A DNA stretch of 64,000 bases. It comes from Saccharomycodes ludwigii (lineage: Eukaryota; Ascomycota; Saccharomycetes; Saccharomycodales; Saccharomycodaceae). A program made the position numbers and the translations under genes. The notes below the pieces were generated by a model, which made no database searches, was not told the origin of the DNA, and was given only the letters and a program-made list of their open reading frames with translations. Numbering within the stretch: position 1 is the stretch's first letter; every line of letters begins with the position of its first letter. Below, piece by piece: positions 18,606 to 29,089 of the stretch. The DNA lies in the NCBI RefSeq assembly GCF_020623625.1, contig NC_060201.1, positions 558,001 to 622,000 of the forward strand, given 5' to 3'.

Positions 18606-20879
18606 TTACGAAGAAGGTGGCTCACTTTCAAACATTTGTAATCTCTTTCTTTCTAACTCCTTTTTATCATCCACGATTATGGATGTATTGCTACCTTCAT
18701 AACCGTTACTGTTTTCGAAAGATGATCCAAAGGATGGTAATGCATATTTTGGTATGGTGTTATTTAATATCCAAGAATATTTGTCTGATACATTTATATC
18801 TTCATTATTGCCATTATCATAACAACCGTTTGATGCTAATAATTGATCATATATATTGTCCAAACAATTTTTATTGGTAAGGATATCGTTACTATTGTTG
18901 TTGGTAGCGGGGGAAACATTACCATGTGATGTATTTTCATTCTCTTTACAGATTGTGGGGTTTCGATGGGTCCCCACTATTACCTCAAGGCTCATACCAG
19001 TCACATTTTTTAATTTTTTTAATTGGTCAATATTGATTAAGTCTTGGTAAAATATAACCCTCATCGGATCATCTATGATAGAATGATAATCGTTCACCGA
19101 TCTGTTGGACAAATTACATTTTTGCAATACTATAATATCATCATTGTTGGTACGATTTGTACCATTGTTATTAGCAATCATGGTGCTATAACCGGTACCA
19201 GTAGAAGTAGTAGTATCACGGTTATTGTTCTGCTGAGAAAAACGATGATGCAAAGAAGTGATTGTGGCTTGATCCCCATTAAACAAAACTTGGTTGCTTT
19301 CAGTTACAACTTCGTTTTTAGAAGACAAATTAAACAAAATCTCAACATAATATTGAAAATTGAAAAAGTTGCAACAATTCTCGTCCAATATCAATGTAGG
19401 GAAACAAGCATTTGGGATTTTTAGCCATAGCTTCTCATTATACTCATAACGTTGCTCATGTTCGTTCTGTTCATTGTCAGCACAATCATTTTCTGGTGTT
19501 TTCTTTGTTAGTATTGGTAAAATACTTTGACATAAATCCTTCCTAAAAGTTTCAATGACACTCCCAGTATTAACCTTACATATCCTTACCAAGGTTGCAA
19601 TTACACCTATTGGATGGATATAACTTTTATAGTGTTTTATGTGTATATTAATTGGAAATTCTTCACCTAAAATAAATCCTGATCTATCCATCCCAATGCT
19701 AATTTCAATGGTTCTCTTGTTTTTATTATTATCGGCATTATTTTCGCTGATACTACTACTACTACTATTTTTACTCTCTTTGTAACCAATATTGACCTTG
19801 CCACCATTAGTTTTATCATTTTTTTTTGAGATAGCCTTACTTACAACTGAACCCATGTTTACTACAGGCAATCTTGACGTGGTATCGACTGTAGCTGCAG
19901 TGCGTCTTGAAACACCATCTAAATTATCTAGTTTGTTTTTACTTTTCAGTTTCCGTTTTGGTTCGAATAATAACAGCGTGTTTGAAGGTGAAAATTGTAA
20001 ATATATAGTTTTTGTATTCGGTTTATCATAAGAGGAAACATCTAATGGTGACAAAATCGCTATGTTTCTTGTTGCCTTTGCATAGACCACATGATGTTGG
20101 TTCGAAAATAAGTTACTCCTAGAATCATCAGTGTTACAATAAATATTATTAGCATCTTTGTTTTCATCATTCCCCCTTTCTTGATTATTGTCTAAAATGC
20201 CCAAAGTTTTACTGGTATTGCTGTGAGAATGACCGTTATTTGACAGGGATTCGAGCTGTGCAGTTAGGGAATAACTTATTGATCCTTTTTCGAAATTAAT
20301 TGAAGTATATATTCGTTTGTTGTATTTATTGTCGGTATTGTTATTACTATTATTATTATTAGTGCCGGGTATTTTAATTTTAAATGGGAAAATATGTTCA
20401 CCCTTTGTCAAACCATTAAGTATGCATTCGTTATTTGTATCAAAATCAGCAGCACTTTTATTATTACTGCCATAAAGTGTAATTTTTTTATAAAACAATT
20501 TTTTATGATCACATTTGGTTATAACATGTGAAGCTCGCTTGACTTTTAATGTGATTTCTCCTTCAAAAATTAAAATCAATTGAATATTGGCTATATCCTG
20601 TTGTAATTTTAAATGTACCTCTCCGCATAATACATCATTTGGTTTATAAGTTGCTGGGGGGTTTATTAATTTTAAAGTACAATCTGTATGTATATGCAGA
20701 GCATTGTTGGAGGGAGAGTGAATCTTTGGATCTATTACATTTTTACTTCTATTAGCAAGATTGGTGTTATTATGGTTTGGTACATTTTTTAAACCATTAA
20801 TGCTACCACCGTGATTATTACTATTATTTGATAATATTTTGGGTCTTTTCTTCAATAGATCTAATAAAAGACTCGCCAT
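18606..20879 (-). CDS. RIM8: arrestin-related protein RIM8 (PalF)
   Basis: Alpha-arrestin adaptor of the Rim101 alkaline-pH pathway, linking the plasma-membrane sensor Rim21 to ESCRT. The arrestin N lobe is visible: KLINPPATYKPNDVLCGEVHL near residue 70, GLTKGEHIFPFKIKIPG, and ISYSLTAQLES. The C lobe contains SGFILGEEFPINIHIKHYKS and the NFQYYVEILFNLSSKNEVV strand. VIFYQDLINIDQLKKLKNVTGMSLE follows near residue 620. No PPxY motif is present, unlike most ART family members. The 757 residues (542 in S. cerevisiae) include several Asn/Ser-rich insertions. Its place on the OCH1-ALG13 side of the merged block fits YGL045W. Confidence 0.83.
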   Translation of the reverse strand: MASLLLDLLKKRPKILSNNSNNHGGSINGLKNVPNHNNTNLANRSKNVIDPKIHSPSNNALHIHTDCTLKLINPPATYKPNDVLCGEVHLKLQQDIANIQLILIFEGEITLKVKRASHVITKCDHKKLFYKKITLYGSNNKSAADFDTNNECILNGLTKGEHIFPFKIKIPGTNNNNSNNNTDNKYNKRIYTSINFEKGSISYSLTAQLESLSNNGHSHSNTSKTLGILDNNQERGNDENKDANNIYCNTDDSRSNLFSNQHHVVYAKATRNIAILSPLDVSSYDKPNTKTIYLQFSPSNTLLLFEPKRKLKSKNKLDNLDGVSRRTAATVDTTSRLPVVNMGSVVSKAISKKNDKTNGGKVNIGYKESKNSSSSSISENNADNNKNKRTIEISIGMDRSGFILGEEFPINIHIKHYKSYIHPIGVIATLVRICKVNTGSVIETFRKDLCQSILPILTKKTPENDCADNEQNEHEQRYEYNEKLWLKIPNACFPTLILDENCCNFFNFQYYVEILFNLSSKNEVVTESNQVLFNGDQATITSLHHRFSQQNNNRDTTTSTGTGYSTMIANNNGTNRTNNDDIIVLQKCNLSNRSVNDYHSIIDDPMRVIFYQDLINIDQLKKLKNVTGMSLEVIVGTHRNPTICKENENTSHGNVSPATNNNSNDILTNKNCLDNIYDQLLASNGCYDNGNNEDINVSDKYSWILNNTIPKYALPSFGSSFENSNGYEGSNTSIIVDDKKELERKRLQMFESEPPSS

Positions 20880-21531
20880 AGTTTACTAATGAATAATTTT
20901 GATTTTAATTACTGGCAACTTTTGATGTTGGTATTAGTCGTATAGGTGTTTGGCTTTTTCTATTTTATTTTTTTTATTTTTTTTTTTTAAGTTCCTTTTT
21001 TTTTTTTTTTATTTTTTTTTAAGAATGGAAAGGATATTTTCTTGGAATGCATTTTATTTATTTATTTATTTATTTATTTTGAAAATAGTATTGCAAAATC
21101 TTGATGAAAAAATGAGCCGAGGGTCAATTAATAATAAAATGATTGGAATTATTCTTGCAAACGGCATCAAAATATATATATATATATATATATTTTTATC
21201 ATAAAAGGTTTTGAATAAAGGAGTTGTAATTATTTTAATTCATTCCTGGGAGAAAAAAAAAAAAAGAAAAAAGAGAATAAAAGAAACATGGATAAGTATA
21301 AACTAATATACAAATTTATATAATAATACTACGTACTAAAAACAACCACTGTTTAACATTAGAATAAAAATCAAAATAAATAAAATAATGATATATGTGA
21401 AACAGAAATTTAAAAATTATTAATAAAAAAAAAAAAAAAAACATGTTAGTAATTATTAGTATAGGAAAAAAAAAAAAAAAATTAGAAATCAGTTTTTTTT
21501 TTTTTTCTCTCTCTTACTTCTTTATTATTAC
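20880..21531. other. intergenic RIM8-NSR1
   Basis: RIM8 promoter and NSR1 3' flank. It has a T-rich tract at about 20963-21022, a (TTTA)n run at 21052-21080, (TA)n near 21173-21192, and several A-runs. No gene is supported. Confidence 0.5.
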
Positions 21532-22788
21532 TTAATCAAAAGTTTTCTTTTGGCCTTTAAATTCAGCAGTTTGTCTAGGCTTACCTAATGGAATATTGTT
21601 AGCGCCTTTCCCAGAGTTACCACCTCTGAAATTACCTCTGTCGTTATTTCTACCACCTCTGAAACTACCTCTGTCATTATTTCTACCACCTCTGAAATTA
21701 CCTCTGTCATTATTTCTACCACCTCTAAAGTTACCCCTGTCATTATTTGGTCTTGGTGTAGAGTAGTCCAATCTAACTGGTCTGTTGTTAATGTACTCAC
21801 CTTGTAAAACTTCTAATGCCTTTTTAGCATCATCAATGGAACCATATTGAACATAACCAAAACCCTTTGGTTGGTTGGTCTCTGGATTAGTTGGTAAACG
21901 AACTGATATAATATCACCATGCTTTCCGAAAATCTCAAATAGTTCATCTCTATCGGCATCAAATGACAAGTTACCCAAGAATAAAGTATCACTTGGTTCA
22001 CTTGGAACATCACCGAATTTCTTGGCACGATCGCCGCCGTTGTTGGTTTTTGGTTTAGAGGTGGACATATCACAGTTGATCGCTCTACCATCAATTTCCT
22101 TGTCTTGCATTTCCTTAATGGCTTTTTCAGCATATGACATGTCTTCAAAATCAACATAACCGTAACCACGAGATCTATCGGTACCTCTTTCATAAATGAC
22201 CCTAGCATCAACCACACCGCCAATGTGTTCAAACTCAGACTTTAACCATTCACCATCAATATTCCAAGATAATCTACCAACAAAAATAGTAGCAGGTTCA
22301 CCACTCAATTTAGGTTTTTTGGTTTCTGATTCCTCTTCAGCAGTTTCTTCGGCAGTTTCTTCAGATTTACGCTTTTTAGAGGAAGTTTTTTCCTCCTTTT
22401 CTGCATCGTCACTGGATTCAGAAGAAGAGGATTCATCAGAATCGGAAGAAGAAGAAGAAGAAGAGTCATCTGAATCTGAAGAAGATTCAGAGGAAGAAGA
22501 GGAAGCATCAGATTTTTCCTTATTGCTAGTTTTTTTAGCATCTTCCTTCTTTCCCTTTTTTTCTTCCTTCTTTTCTTGTTCTTCACTAGAAGACTCATCG
22601 TCGCTAGAATCAGAGCTGGAATCAGAGTCAGAAGACTCGTTGTCACTGGAACTAGAACTGGAGTCGGAGGACGAGGATTCATCTTCACTAGAAGAAGAGG
22701 AAGAAACATCTTTCTTTTCCTCTTGTTTCTTTTTTAAGTCTTTTTTAGAAACTTTCGATTGCTCTTTCTTGGTAACAGATTTGGCCAT
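21532..22788 (-). CDS. NSR1: nucleolin-like protein NSR1
   Basis: Nucleolar RNA-binding protein needed for pre-rRNA processing and 18S rRNA production. Residues 1-155 alternate Lys-rich stretches with long acidic Ser/Asp/Glu tracts, the CK2-type domain of nucleolins. RRM1 starts ATIFVGRLSWNIDGEW near residue 166 and RRM2 starts DTLFLGNLSFDADRDE near 270. The C terminus holds four tandem 11-residue units of NNDRGNFRGGR, an RGG box likely methylated by Hmt1. The 418 residues compare with 414 in S. cerevisiae, and the position beside MTR3 matches YGR159C. Confidence 0.96.
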   Translation of the reverse strand: MAKSVTKKEQSKVSKKDLKKKQEEKKDVSSSSSSEDESSSSDSSSSSSDNESSDSDSSSDSSDDESSSEEQEKKEEKKGKKEDAKKTSNKEKSDASSSSSESSSDSDDSSSSSSSDSDESSSSESSDDAEKEEKTSSKKRKSEETAEETAEEESETKKPKLSGEPATIFVGRLSWNIDGEWLKSEFEHIGGVVDARVIYERGTDRSRGYGYVDFEDMSYAEKAIKEMQDKEIDGRAINCDMSTSKPKTNNGGDRAKKFGDVPSEPSDTLFLGNLSFDADRDELFEIFGKHGDIISVRLPTNPETNQPKGFGYVQYGSIDDAKKALEVLQGEYINNRPVRLDYSTPRPNNDRGNFRGGRNNDRGNFRGGRNNDRGSFRGGRNNDRGNFRGGNSGKGANNIPLGKPRQTAEFKGQKKTFD

Positions 22789-23502
22789 GTTTGTTGTTGT
22801 AATGTTTGCTTAAAGTAGCTAGTTTGTATATATGTATTACTATTTTATAATTGACGAAAAAATATACTGTTCAAAGGTCAAATAAAAGAAATAATAGGCG
22901 TAAAGGACGTAGACAAAAAAAAAAAAATTAACTTAATAATAAGAGTTGTTACAATTGAATTGATAATGTAAGGTTTAGAAATAAAGTTAAGGTCTCAATT
23001 TGAATTTATTAATAGCTTTTATATTAACTACTTAGAGCAGCTTATGGAATAATTGAAACGAAGAAAAAAAGAAATTTTTTTACTGAAAAATTCTACATAG
23101 AAAAAAGAAAAAAAAGAAACGAAAAAAAAGAAAAAAAGAAAAAAGAAAAAAAGAAACGACTAATAGTTTTCCGAACAAAAAAGTATATTTCTACGGATGT
23201 GTTGGATTTACGGACAATAATAATAATAATAATAATAATTCCTACATTTCCTCTCCTCGTCCTCTGATTCCAAAAAAGAATATACATTTTCCCTCTGTTC
23301 ATTTAAATAATATAAAACTGTTTTTGACCTATAAAGGTAAGATAATGGATTTAGCTCACTAAGAATTAGAAGTTTCAAAGTACAACTCACAGAGTGCCCC
23401 TATTAATAAAAAATAATAAGACTATCAAAAATAAAAAATAAATAAAAAATAAAAAAAAAGAATTTTTATAATAGCGCTTGATATATAAATTTAATATTAA
23501 AA
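22789..23502. other. intergenic NSR1-adhesin
   Basis: NSR1 promoter and adhesin 3' flank. A polypurine GAAAAAA-like tract spans about 23099-23157 and an (ATA)n run about 23218-23238. A TTTTCCGAA match near 23167 was considered and rejected as a centromere element. No gene is seen. Confidence 0.5.
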
Positions 23503-26500
23503 TTAAATAAAATTGGCCAAGATAATCATAAAACTTAAAATGAATGTATTCCCAGGACTAATAGAATTACCACCATCTTTAATAGTTGCTACTTCAGAAA
23601 TAGAAAAAACATTATTAGAAACAACAGTAGTTGTAGAATCTTTTGTCTGAGTAGAAAAAATAGCTGTTATATTTTCTTCTGTTGAACCCGCTGTAGTAGT
23701 AATAGGAACTAGCTTATTGGTGGGAATAGTAACGGTATTTGTTAAATTTCTGGTATTAATTCTTGTTTTTGTGGAAACAATAGTTTCAATGGTGCACAAT
23801 TCAAGACTGCTGCAGGTAGTAATGGTAGCAATAGTAGCATTTTGATATAGGGTGTTAGAAGTTACCAATTTACATCTGCTACTTTCAAAATAAATAGTAC
23901 TGACAAACGGCACAAAGTTTGAAACTGTTACAGAAGTTTGGGTGGCAATTAAAGGTGTATTTTTTTGAGGAACGATGTTACTTATATTATTTGACGCATT
24001 TTGTTTTGGGTTATCCTCAGTATATGAGTTTACTGGATAGAAAGTGGGACTAGATGGTTCATTAAAAGAACTGGATTGAATACTAGAACTGTGTGGAGTA
24101 CTAGAACCTGATTGAACGTACCAACTACTAGATGATCCACCAGAAGAGATGGATGGTTCAATAAAAGAACTGGATTGACTACTAGAACCTGATTGAACGT
24201 ACCAACTACTAGATGATCCACCAGAAGATATGGATAGTTCATTAAAAGAACTAGATTGAATACTAGAACTGTGTGGAGTACTAGAACCTGATTGGACGTA
24301 CCAACTACTAGATGATCCACTAGAAGAGATGGATGGTTTATTAAAAAAACTAGATTGACTACTGGAACTGTGTGGGGTACTAGAACCTGATTGGGCATAC
24401 CAACTACTAGATAATCCACCAGAGGAGATGGATGGTTCATTAAAAGAACTAGATTGAATACTAGAACTGTGTGGAGTACTAGAACCTGATTGAACGTACC
24501 AACTACTAGATGATCCACTAGAAGAGATGGATGGTTCATTAAAAGAACTAGATTGAATACTAGAACTGTGTGGAGTACTAGAACCTGATTGAACGTACCA
24601 ACTACTAGCTAATCCACCAGAGGAGATGGATGGTTCATTAAAAGAACTAGATTGAATACTAGAACTGTGTGGAGTACTAGAACCTGATTGAACGTACCAA
24701 CTACTAGATGATCCACCAGAAGAGATGGATGGTTCAATAAAAGAACTGGATTGACTACTAGAACCTGATTGGACATACCAACTACTAGATGATCCACTAG
24801 AAGAGATGGATGGTTCATTAAAAGAACTGGATTGAATACTGGAACTGTGTGGAGTACTAGAACTTGATTGGACATACCAACTACTAGATGATCCACTAGA
24901 AGAGATGGATGGTTTATTAAAAAAACTGGATTGACTACTGGAACTGTGTGGAGTACTAGAACTTGATTGGACATACCAACTACTAGATGATCCACCAGAG
25001 GAGATGGATGGTTCATTAAAAGAACTAGATTGAATACTAGAACTGTGTGGAGTACTAGAACCTGATTGAACGTACCAACTACTAGCTAATCCACCAGAGG
25101 AGATGGATGGTTCATTAAAAGAACTAGATTGAATACTAGAACTGTGTGGAGTACTAGAACCTGATTGAACGTACCAACTACTAGATAATCCACCAGAGGA
25201 GATGGATGGTTCATTAAAAGAACTAGATTGAATACTAGAACTGTGTGGAGTACTAGAACCTGATTGAACGTACCAACTACTAGATGATCCACTAGAAGAG
25301 ATGGATGGTTCAATAAAAGAACTGGATTGACTACTGGAACTGTGTGGAGTACTAGAACTTGATTGGACATACCAACTACTAGATGATCCACCAGAGGAGA
25401 TGGATGGTTCATTAAAAGAACTAGATTGAATACTAGAACTGTGTGGAGTACTAGAACCTGATTGAACGTACCAACTACTAGATGATCCACTAGAAGAGAT
25501 GGATGGTTCAATAAAAGAACTGGATTGACTACTGGAACTGTGTGGAGTACTAGAACTTGATTGGACGTACCAACTACTAGATGATCCACTAGAAGAGATG
25601 GATGGTTTATTAAAAAAACTAGATTGACTACTGGAACTGTGTGGGGTACTAGAACCTGATTGGGCATACCAACTACTAGATAATCCACCAGAGGAGATGG
25701 ATGGTTCATTAAAAGAACTAGATTGAATACTAGAACTGTGTGGAGTACTAGAACCTGATTGAACGTACCAACTACTAGATGATCCACTAGAAGAGATGGA
25801 TGGTTCATTAAAAGAACTAGATTGAATACTAGAACTGTGTGGGGTACTAGAACCTGATTGGGCATACCAACTACTAGATAATCCACCAGAGGAGATGGAT
25901 GGTTCATTAAAAGAACTAGATTGAATACTAGAACTGTGTGGAGTACTAGAACCTGATTGAACGTACCAACTACTAGATGATCCACCAGAAGAGATGGATG
26001 GTTCAATAAAAGAACTGGATTGACTACTAGAACCTGATTGGACATACCAACTACTAGATGATCCACTAGAAGAGATGGATGGTTCATTAAAAGAACTGGA
26101 TTGAATACTGGAACTGTGTGGAGTACTAGAACTTGATTGGACATACCAACTACTAGATGATCCACTAGAAGAGATGGATGGTTTATTAAAAAAACTGGAT
26201 TGACTACTGGAACTGTGTGGAGTACTAGAACTTGATTGGACATACCAACTACTAGATGATCCACCAGAGGAGATGGATGGTTCATTAAAAGAACTAGATT
26301 GAATACTAGAACTGTGTGGAGTACTAGAACCTGATTGAACGTACCAACTACTAGCTAATCCACCAGAGGAGATGGATGGTTCATTAAAAGAACTAGATTG
26401 AATACTAGAACTGTGTGGAGTACTAGAACCTGATTGAACGTACCAACTACTAGATAATCCACCAGAGGAGATGGATGGTTCATTAAAAGAACTAGATTGA

Positions 26501-27438
26501 ATACTAGAACTGTGTGGAGTACTAGAACCTGATTGAACGTACCAACTACTAGATGATCCACTAGAAGAGATGGATGGTTCAATAAAAGAACTGGATTGAC
26601 TACTGGAACTGTGTGGAGTACTAGAACTTGATTGGACATACCAACTACTAGATGATCCACCAGAGGAGATGGATGGTTCATTAAAAGAACTAGATTGAAT
26701 ACTAGAACTGTGTGGAGTACTAGAACCTGATTGAACGTACCAACTACTAGCTAATCCACCAGAGGAGATGGATGGTTCATTAAAAGAACTAGATTGAATA
26801 CTAGAACTGTGTGGAGTACTAGAACCTGATTGGGCATACCAACTACTAGATAATCCACCAGAGGAGATGGATGGTTCATTAAAAGACTTAGATTGAATAC
26901 TAGAACTGTGTGGAGTACTAGAACCTGATTGAACGTACCAACTACTAGATGATCCACCAGAAGAGATGGATGGTTCAATAAAAGAACTGGATTGACTACT
27001 AGAACCTGATTGGACATACCAACTACTAGATGATCCACTAGAAGAGATGGATGGTTCATTAACAGAACTTGGTTTGTCATGCTTGCTGCTAGATGATTGA
27101 ATAAAGATAGATGGTTTATTTGAGAGGCTGGATGGAGCAATATTAATGGTTGTAGCACTAGAAGTAAATAAAATTGAAGTGCTTGAAGAAACTCCACTAG
27201 TATCATAAAAGGTAGAAGTAATACAAGTTGGACAGAAATCAGCTGTGGTTACAATAGTGGAAGAGGTATAAGTAGTTAAGACAATGTCTGAACTGCTGAA
27301 GATAGTATCGGTAACACATGTCGGGCAAACTGTAGATGTAATAGTTGTAATTGAGGATACATATGAAGTATCCAAGGCATAGATAACAGCACCAAATAGG
27401 ATTAGTACTAAAGGTAGCAACGGTTTATTTGACAACAT
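23503..27438 (-). CDS. GPI-type cell-wall adhesin, AGA1/FIG2-like, 31 tandem repeats
   Basis: 1311 residues. A signal peptide (residues 1 to about 21) is followed by two CPTC motifs at Cys38/Cys41 and Cys69/Cys72 in a Ser/Thr-rich context. S. cerevisiae Aga1 has a similar CPTC motif and binds Aga2 through Cys pairs. Residues about 127-1125 are 31 Ser-rich repeats of 33 or 27 residues with a conserved SSWYVQS core, probably heavily O-mannosylated. A further Cys-containing stretch follows, and the end (SFMIILANFI after NSISPGN) resembles a GPI-attachment signal. It would be covalently linked to the wall. Being the Aga2 partner is inference; a general flocculin is the alternative. No counterpart lies between NSR1 and RTS3 in S. 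cerevisiae. Confidence 0.85.
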   Translation of the reverse strand: MLSNKPLLPLVLILFGAVIYALDTSYVSSITTITSTVCPTCVTDTIFSSSDIVLTTYTSSTIVTTADFCPTCITSTFYDTSGVSSSTSILFTSSATTINIAPSSLSNKPSIFIQSSSSKHDKPSSVNEPSISSSGSSSSWYVQSGSSSQSSSFIEPSISSGGSSSSWYVQSGSSTPHSSSIQSKSFNEPSISSGGLSSSWYAQSGSSTPHSSSIQSSSFNEPSISSGGLASSWYVQSGSSTPHSSSIQSSSFNEPSISSGGSSSSWYVQSSSSTPHSSSSQSSSFIEPSISSSGSSSSWYVQSGSSTPHSSSIQSSSFNEPSISSGGLSSSWYVQSGSSTPHSSSIQSSSFNEPSISSGGLASSWYVQSGSSTPHSSSIQSSSFNEPSISSGGSSSSWYVQSSSSTPHSSSSQSSFFNKPSISSSGSSSSWYVQSSSSTPHSSSIQSSSFNEPSISSSGSSSSWYVQSGSSSQSSSFIEPSISSGGSSSSWYVQSGSSTPHSSSIQSSSFNEPSISSGGLSSSWYAQSGSSTPHSSSIQSSSFNEPSISSSGSSSSWYVQSGSSTPHSSSIQSSSFNEPSISSGGLSSSWYAQSGSSTPHSSSSQSSFFNKPSISSSGSSSSWYVQSSSSTPHSSSSQSSSFIEPSISSSGSSSSWYVQSGSSTPHSSSIQSSSFNEPSISSGGSSSSWYVQSSSSTPHSSSSQSSSFIEPSISSSGSSSSWYVQSGSSTPHSSSIQSSSFNEPSISSGGLSSSWYVQSGSSTPHSSSIQSSSFNEPSISSGGLASSWYVQSGSSTPHSSSIQSSSFNEPSISSGGSSSSWYVQSSSSTPHSSSSQSSFFNKPSISSSGSSSSWYVQSSSSTPHSSSIQSSSFNEPSISSSGSSSSWYVQSGSSSQSSSFIEPSISSGGSSSSWYVQSGSSTPHSSSIQSSSFNEPSISSGGLASSWYVQSGSSTPHSSSIQSSSFNEPSISSSGSSSSWYVQSGSSTPHSSSIQSSSFNEPSISSGGLSSSWYAQSGSSTPHSSSSQSSFFNKPSISSSGSSSSWYVQSGSSTPHSSSIQSSSFNELSISSGGSSSSWYVQSGSSSQSSSFIEPSISSGGSSSSWYVQSGSSTPHSSSIQSSSFNEPSSPTFYPVNSYTEDNPKQNASNNISNIVPQKNTPLIATQTSVTVSNFVPFVSTIYFESSRCKLVTSNTLYQNATIATITTCSSLELCTIETIVSTKTRINTRNLTNTVTIPTNKLVPITTTAGSTEENITAIFSTQTKDSTTTVVSNNVFSISEVATIKDGGNSISPGNTFILSFMIILANFI
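24064..27060 (-). repeat. minisatellite array of 31 in-frame units (99 or 81 bp) with higher-order duplication
   Basis: The array runs without gap for 2997 bp: 27 units of 99 bp and 4 units of 81 bp (numbers 1, 11, 24 and 30) that lack six codons. Unit variants alternate between GGS, GGL and SGS forms. Units 5-15 (25612-26682) recur as units 18-28 (24343-25413), with ten of eleven units identical in protein and an offset of 1269 bp. That pattern indicates a recent block duplication by unequal exchange. Confidence 0.97.
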
Positions 27439-27705
27439 TTTTTGAGCTTTTAGTCTTTATTTATTTATTTTGTAGATGTCTTTTTATTTTAAATAATAAT
27501 GTGCAATGAAATTTAATGTAATTTAAAACTAAGGCATTAACCAAATTTACAGAGATTTTATATGCATTTTGTGATAGATTTCATATGGAAAACCAACCGA
27601 TTGTATAAGTACCTAAGATTAATCTTTATTAAATAAAGAAAAAAAAAAAAAAAAAAAAAAGGGAAAAAGTGTCTTATACTAAATCTTAATTGTTTTCTAC
27701 TTATA

Positions 27706-27738
<33 letters not shown>

Positions 27739-29089
27739 GTCTAATTTGAAATACTAGTAGTAAAAGGATTACTGCTGCCAACTTGTTCAAGATAAAGGAA
27801 TAATATATGTTCAAAAATAATTACGGCCAATAACAAATAACAAGAACAACGGTAACAATGGCTTACATAAAAATCCAAGAAAATTATAAAATTAAAACCT
27901 CAAAAAGAGTAAGCATTCTTTATAGCAAGTCGCCCCCTGTTGGTTTGTTTTTTTTTTTTTGTGTTTATCATTTTCCATTTAAAAAATTATTTATGAAAAA
28001 AAAAAAAGAAAAACAATAGTATTTTTTGTTTACTTATTACTGCTTCTAAGATCTTCATTTTTATATGTTTACTTTTTTTTTTTTTTTTTTTTTTTGATGA
28101 AAATCATGTAAGTTTCCCTTTTTGGATGTTACAAACGTGAGATCAAAGCGACAAAGGAATTTAACAAACTGCGGACAAAGCAAAGAGCGTTGTTAGAAAT
28201 GATGATTTTTTAAAAAAATAGCCAAAAAAAAAAAAAAAAACGCTACTTTAATATTATTCTTATTAAATTATGGTATTTGAGAGAAAAAAAACTTTTTTTT
28301 TTGTGTTTACATTAATATATTTATAGCACCAGAGCTGAAGAAAGGGTTATAAATTTTGTGGTTTCATTTTAGAATTATAGGAAAAAGCTTAAAAGAATAA
28401 TTTTATTATTATTATTAGTATTAGTATTTATTTATTTAATAGAAAACTGAAACCAATTTTCAATAATTTATTGTTTTCTAAACGGTTTACAAAAATGCAC
28501 TTTTTATAGATTTTTAATGGAATGGGGAAGAGAGAAGGAAGATGGTATCAGCTGACTTTTATTCAGTTATTTTATTCTCCTTTCTTTTATTTGTATGATT
28601 CCTCGATATGCATAATGTTAAAATGTAATAAATGTGAAAATTGGTTTGTTATCGTTAGTTCAAATCACTTAAATTACTCGTTTAAATCGCGTTTGTTTTC
28701 GTTCCATTAAATTCTTACTTTCCGTTTATTCTTTTTCTTTTTCTTTTTTTTGGTATGAAACAAAAATAATATTCTTAATAACAATTTTAAAAAAAAAAAT
28801 AATATCAAGGAAAATCCATATACTTATAATTGTTAGTTAGCTATTTCGTTATAGAGTGCGAAATGATATAATATTACTAAAAACTAAACAGGCTAAAACT
28901 AATGTAATATATACCTAAATAATAATAAAACTAAACCGAAAATTTAAAACCAATAAAATGATATTAAAGCTAAAATATATAATAAAAAAGTAAAGATAAT
29001 CCCCTAAAATGCACATGGCTCAGACACTTTACGCTTGTTTCAATAAGCCCAATTTGTCTATCTCCTCTTCCTCCCCCCTCTTTTTGTTT
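27439..29089. other. long upstream region of the adhesin gene
   Basis: 1651 bp, long for this genome, covering the adhesin promoter and the RTS3-candidate 3' end. Long T-runs lie near 27711-27738 and 28073-28095 and an A-run near 27640-27660. Exact TGAAACA matches, the Ste12 pheromone response core, occur at 28756-28762 (+) and 29036-29042 (minus strand). ATGAAACC also lies near 28361 on the minus strand. A 62-codon ORF near 28522 has no coding character. Confidence 0.5.

Noticed and set aside
22196-22813. 205-codon plus-strand ORF opposite NSR1
   Set aside because: It mirrors the Ser/Glu acidic tract of NSR1 and has no independent coding features.
23160-23190. CDEIII-like TTTTCCGAA with a following A-run
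   Set aside because: No CDEI motif lies upstream at any usual distance, and the flank is a simple polypurine repeat.
24609-26285. Val/Leu-rich minus-strand ORFs in the adhesin array
   Set aside because: They are alternative-frame shadows of the Ser-rich repeats and lack an independent start region or family match.
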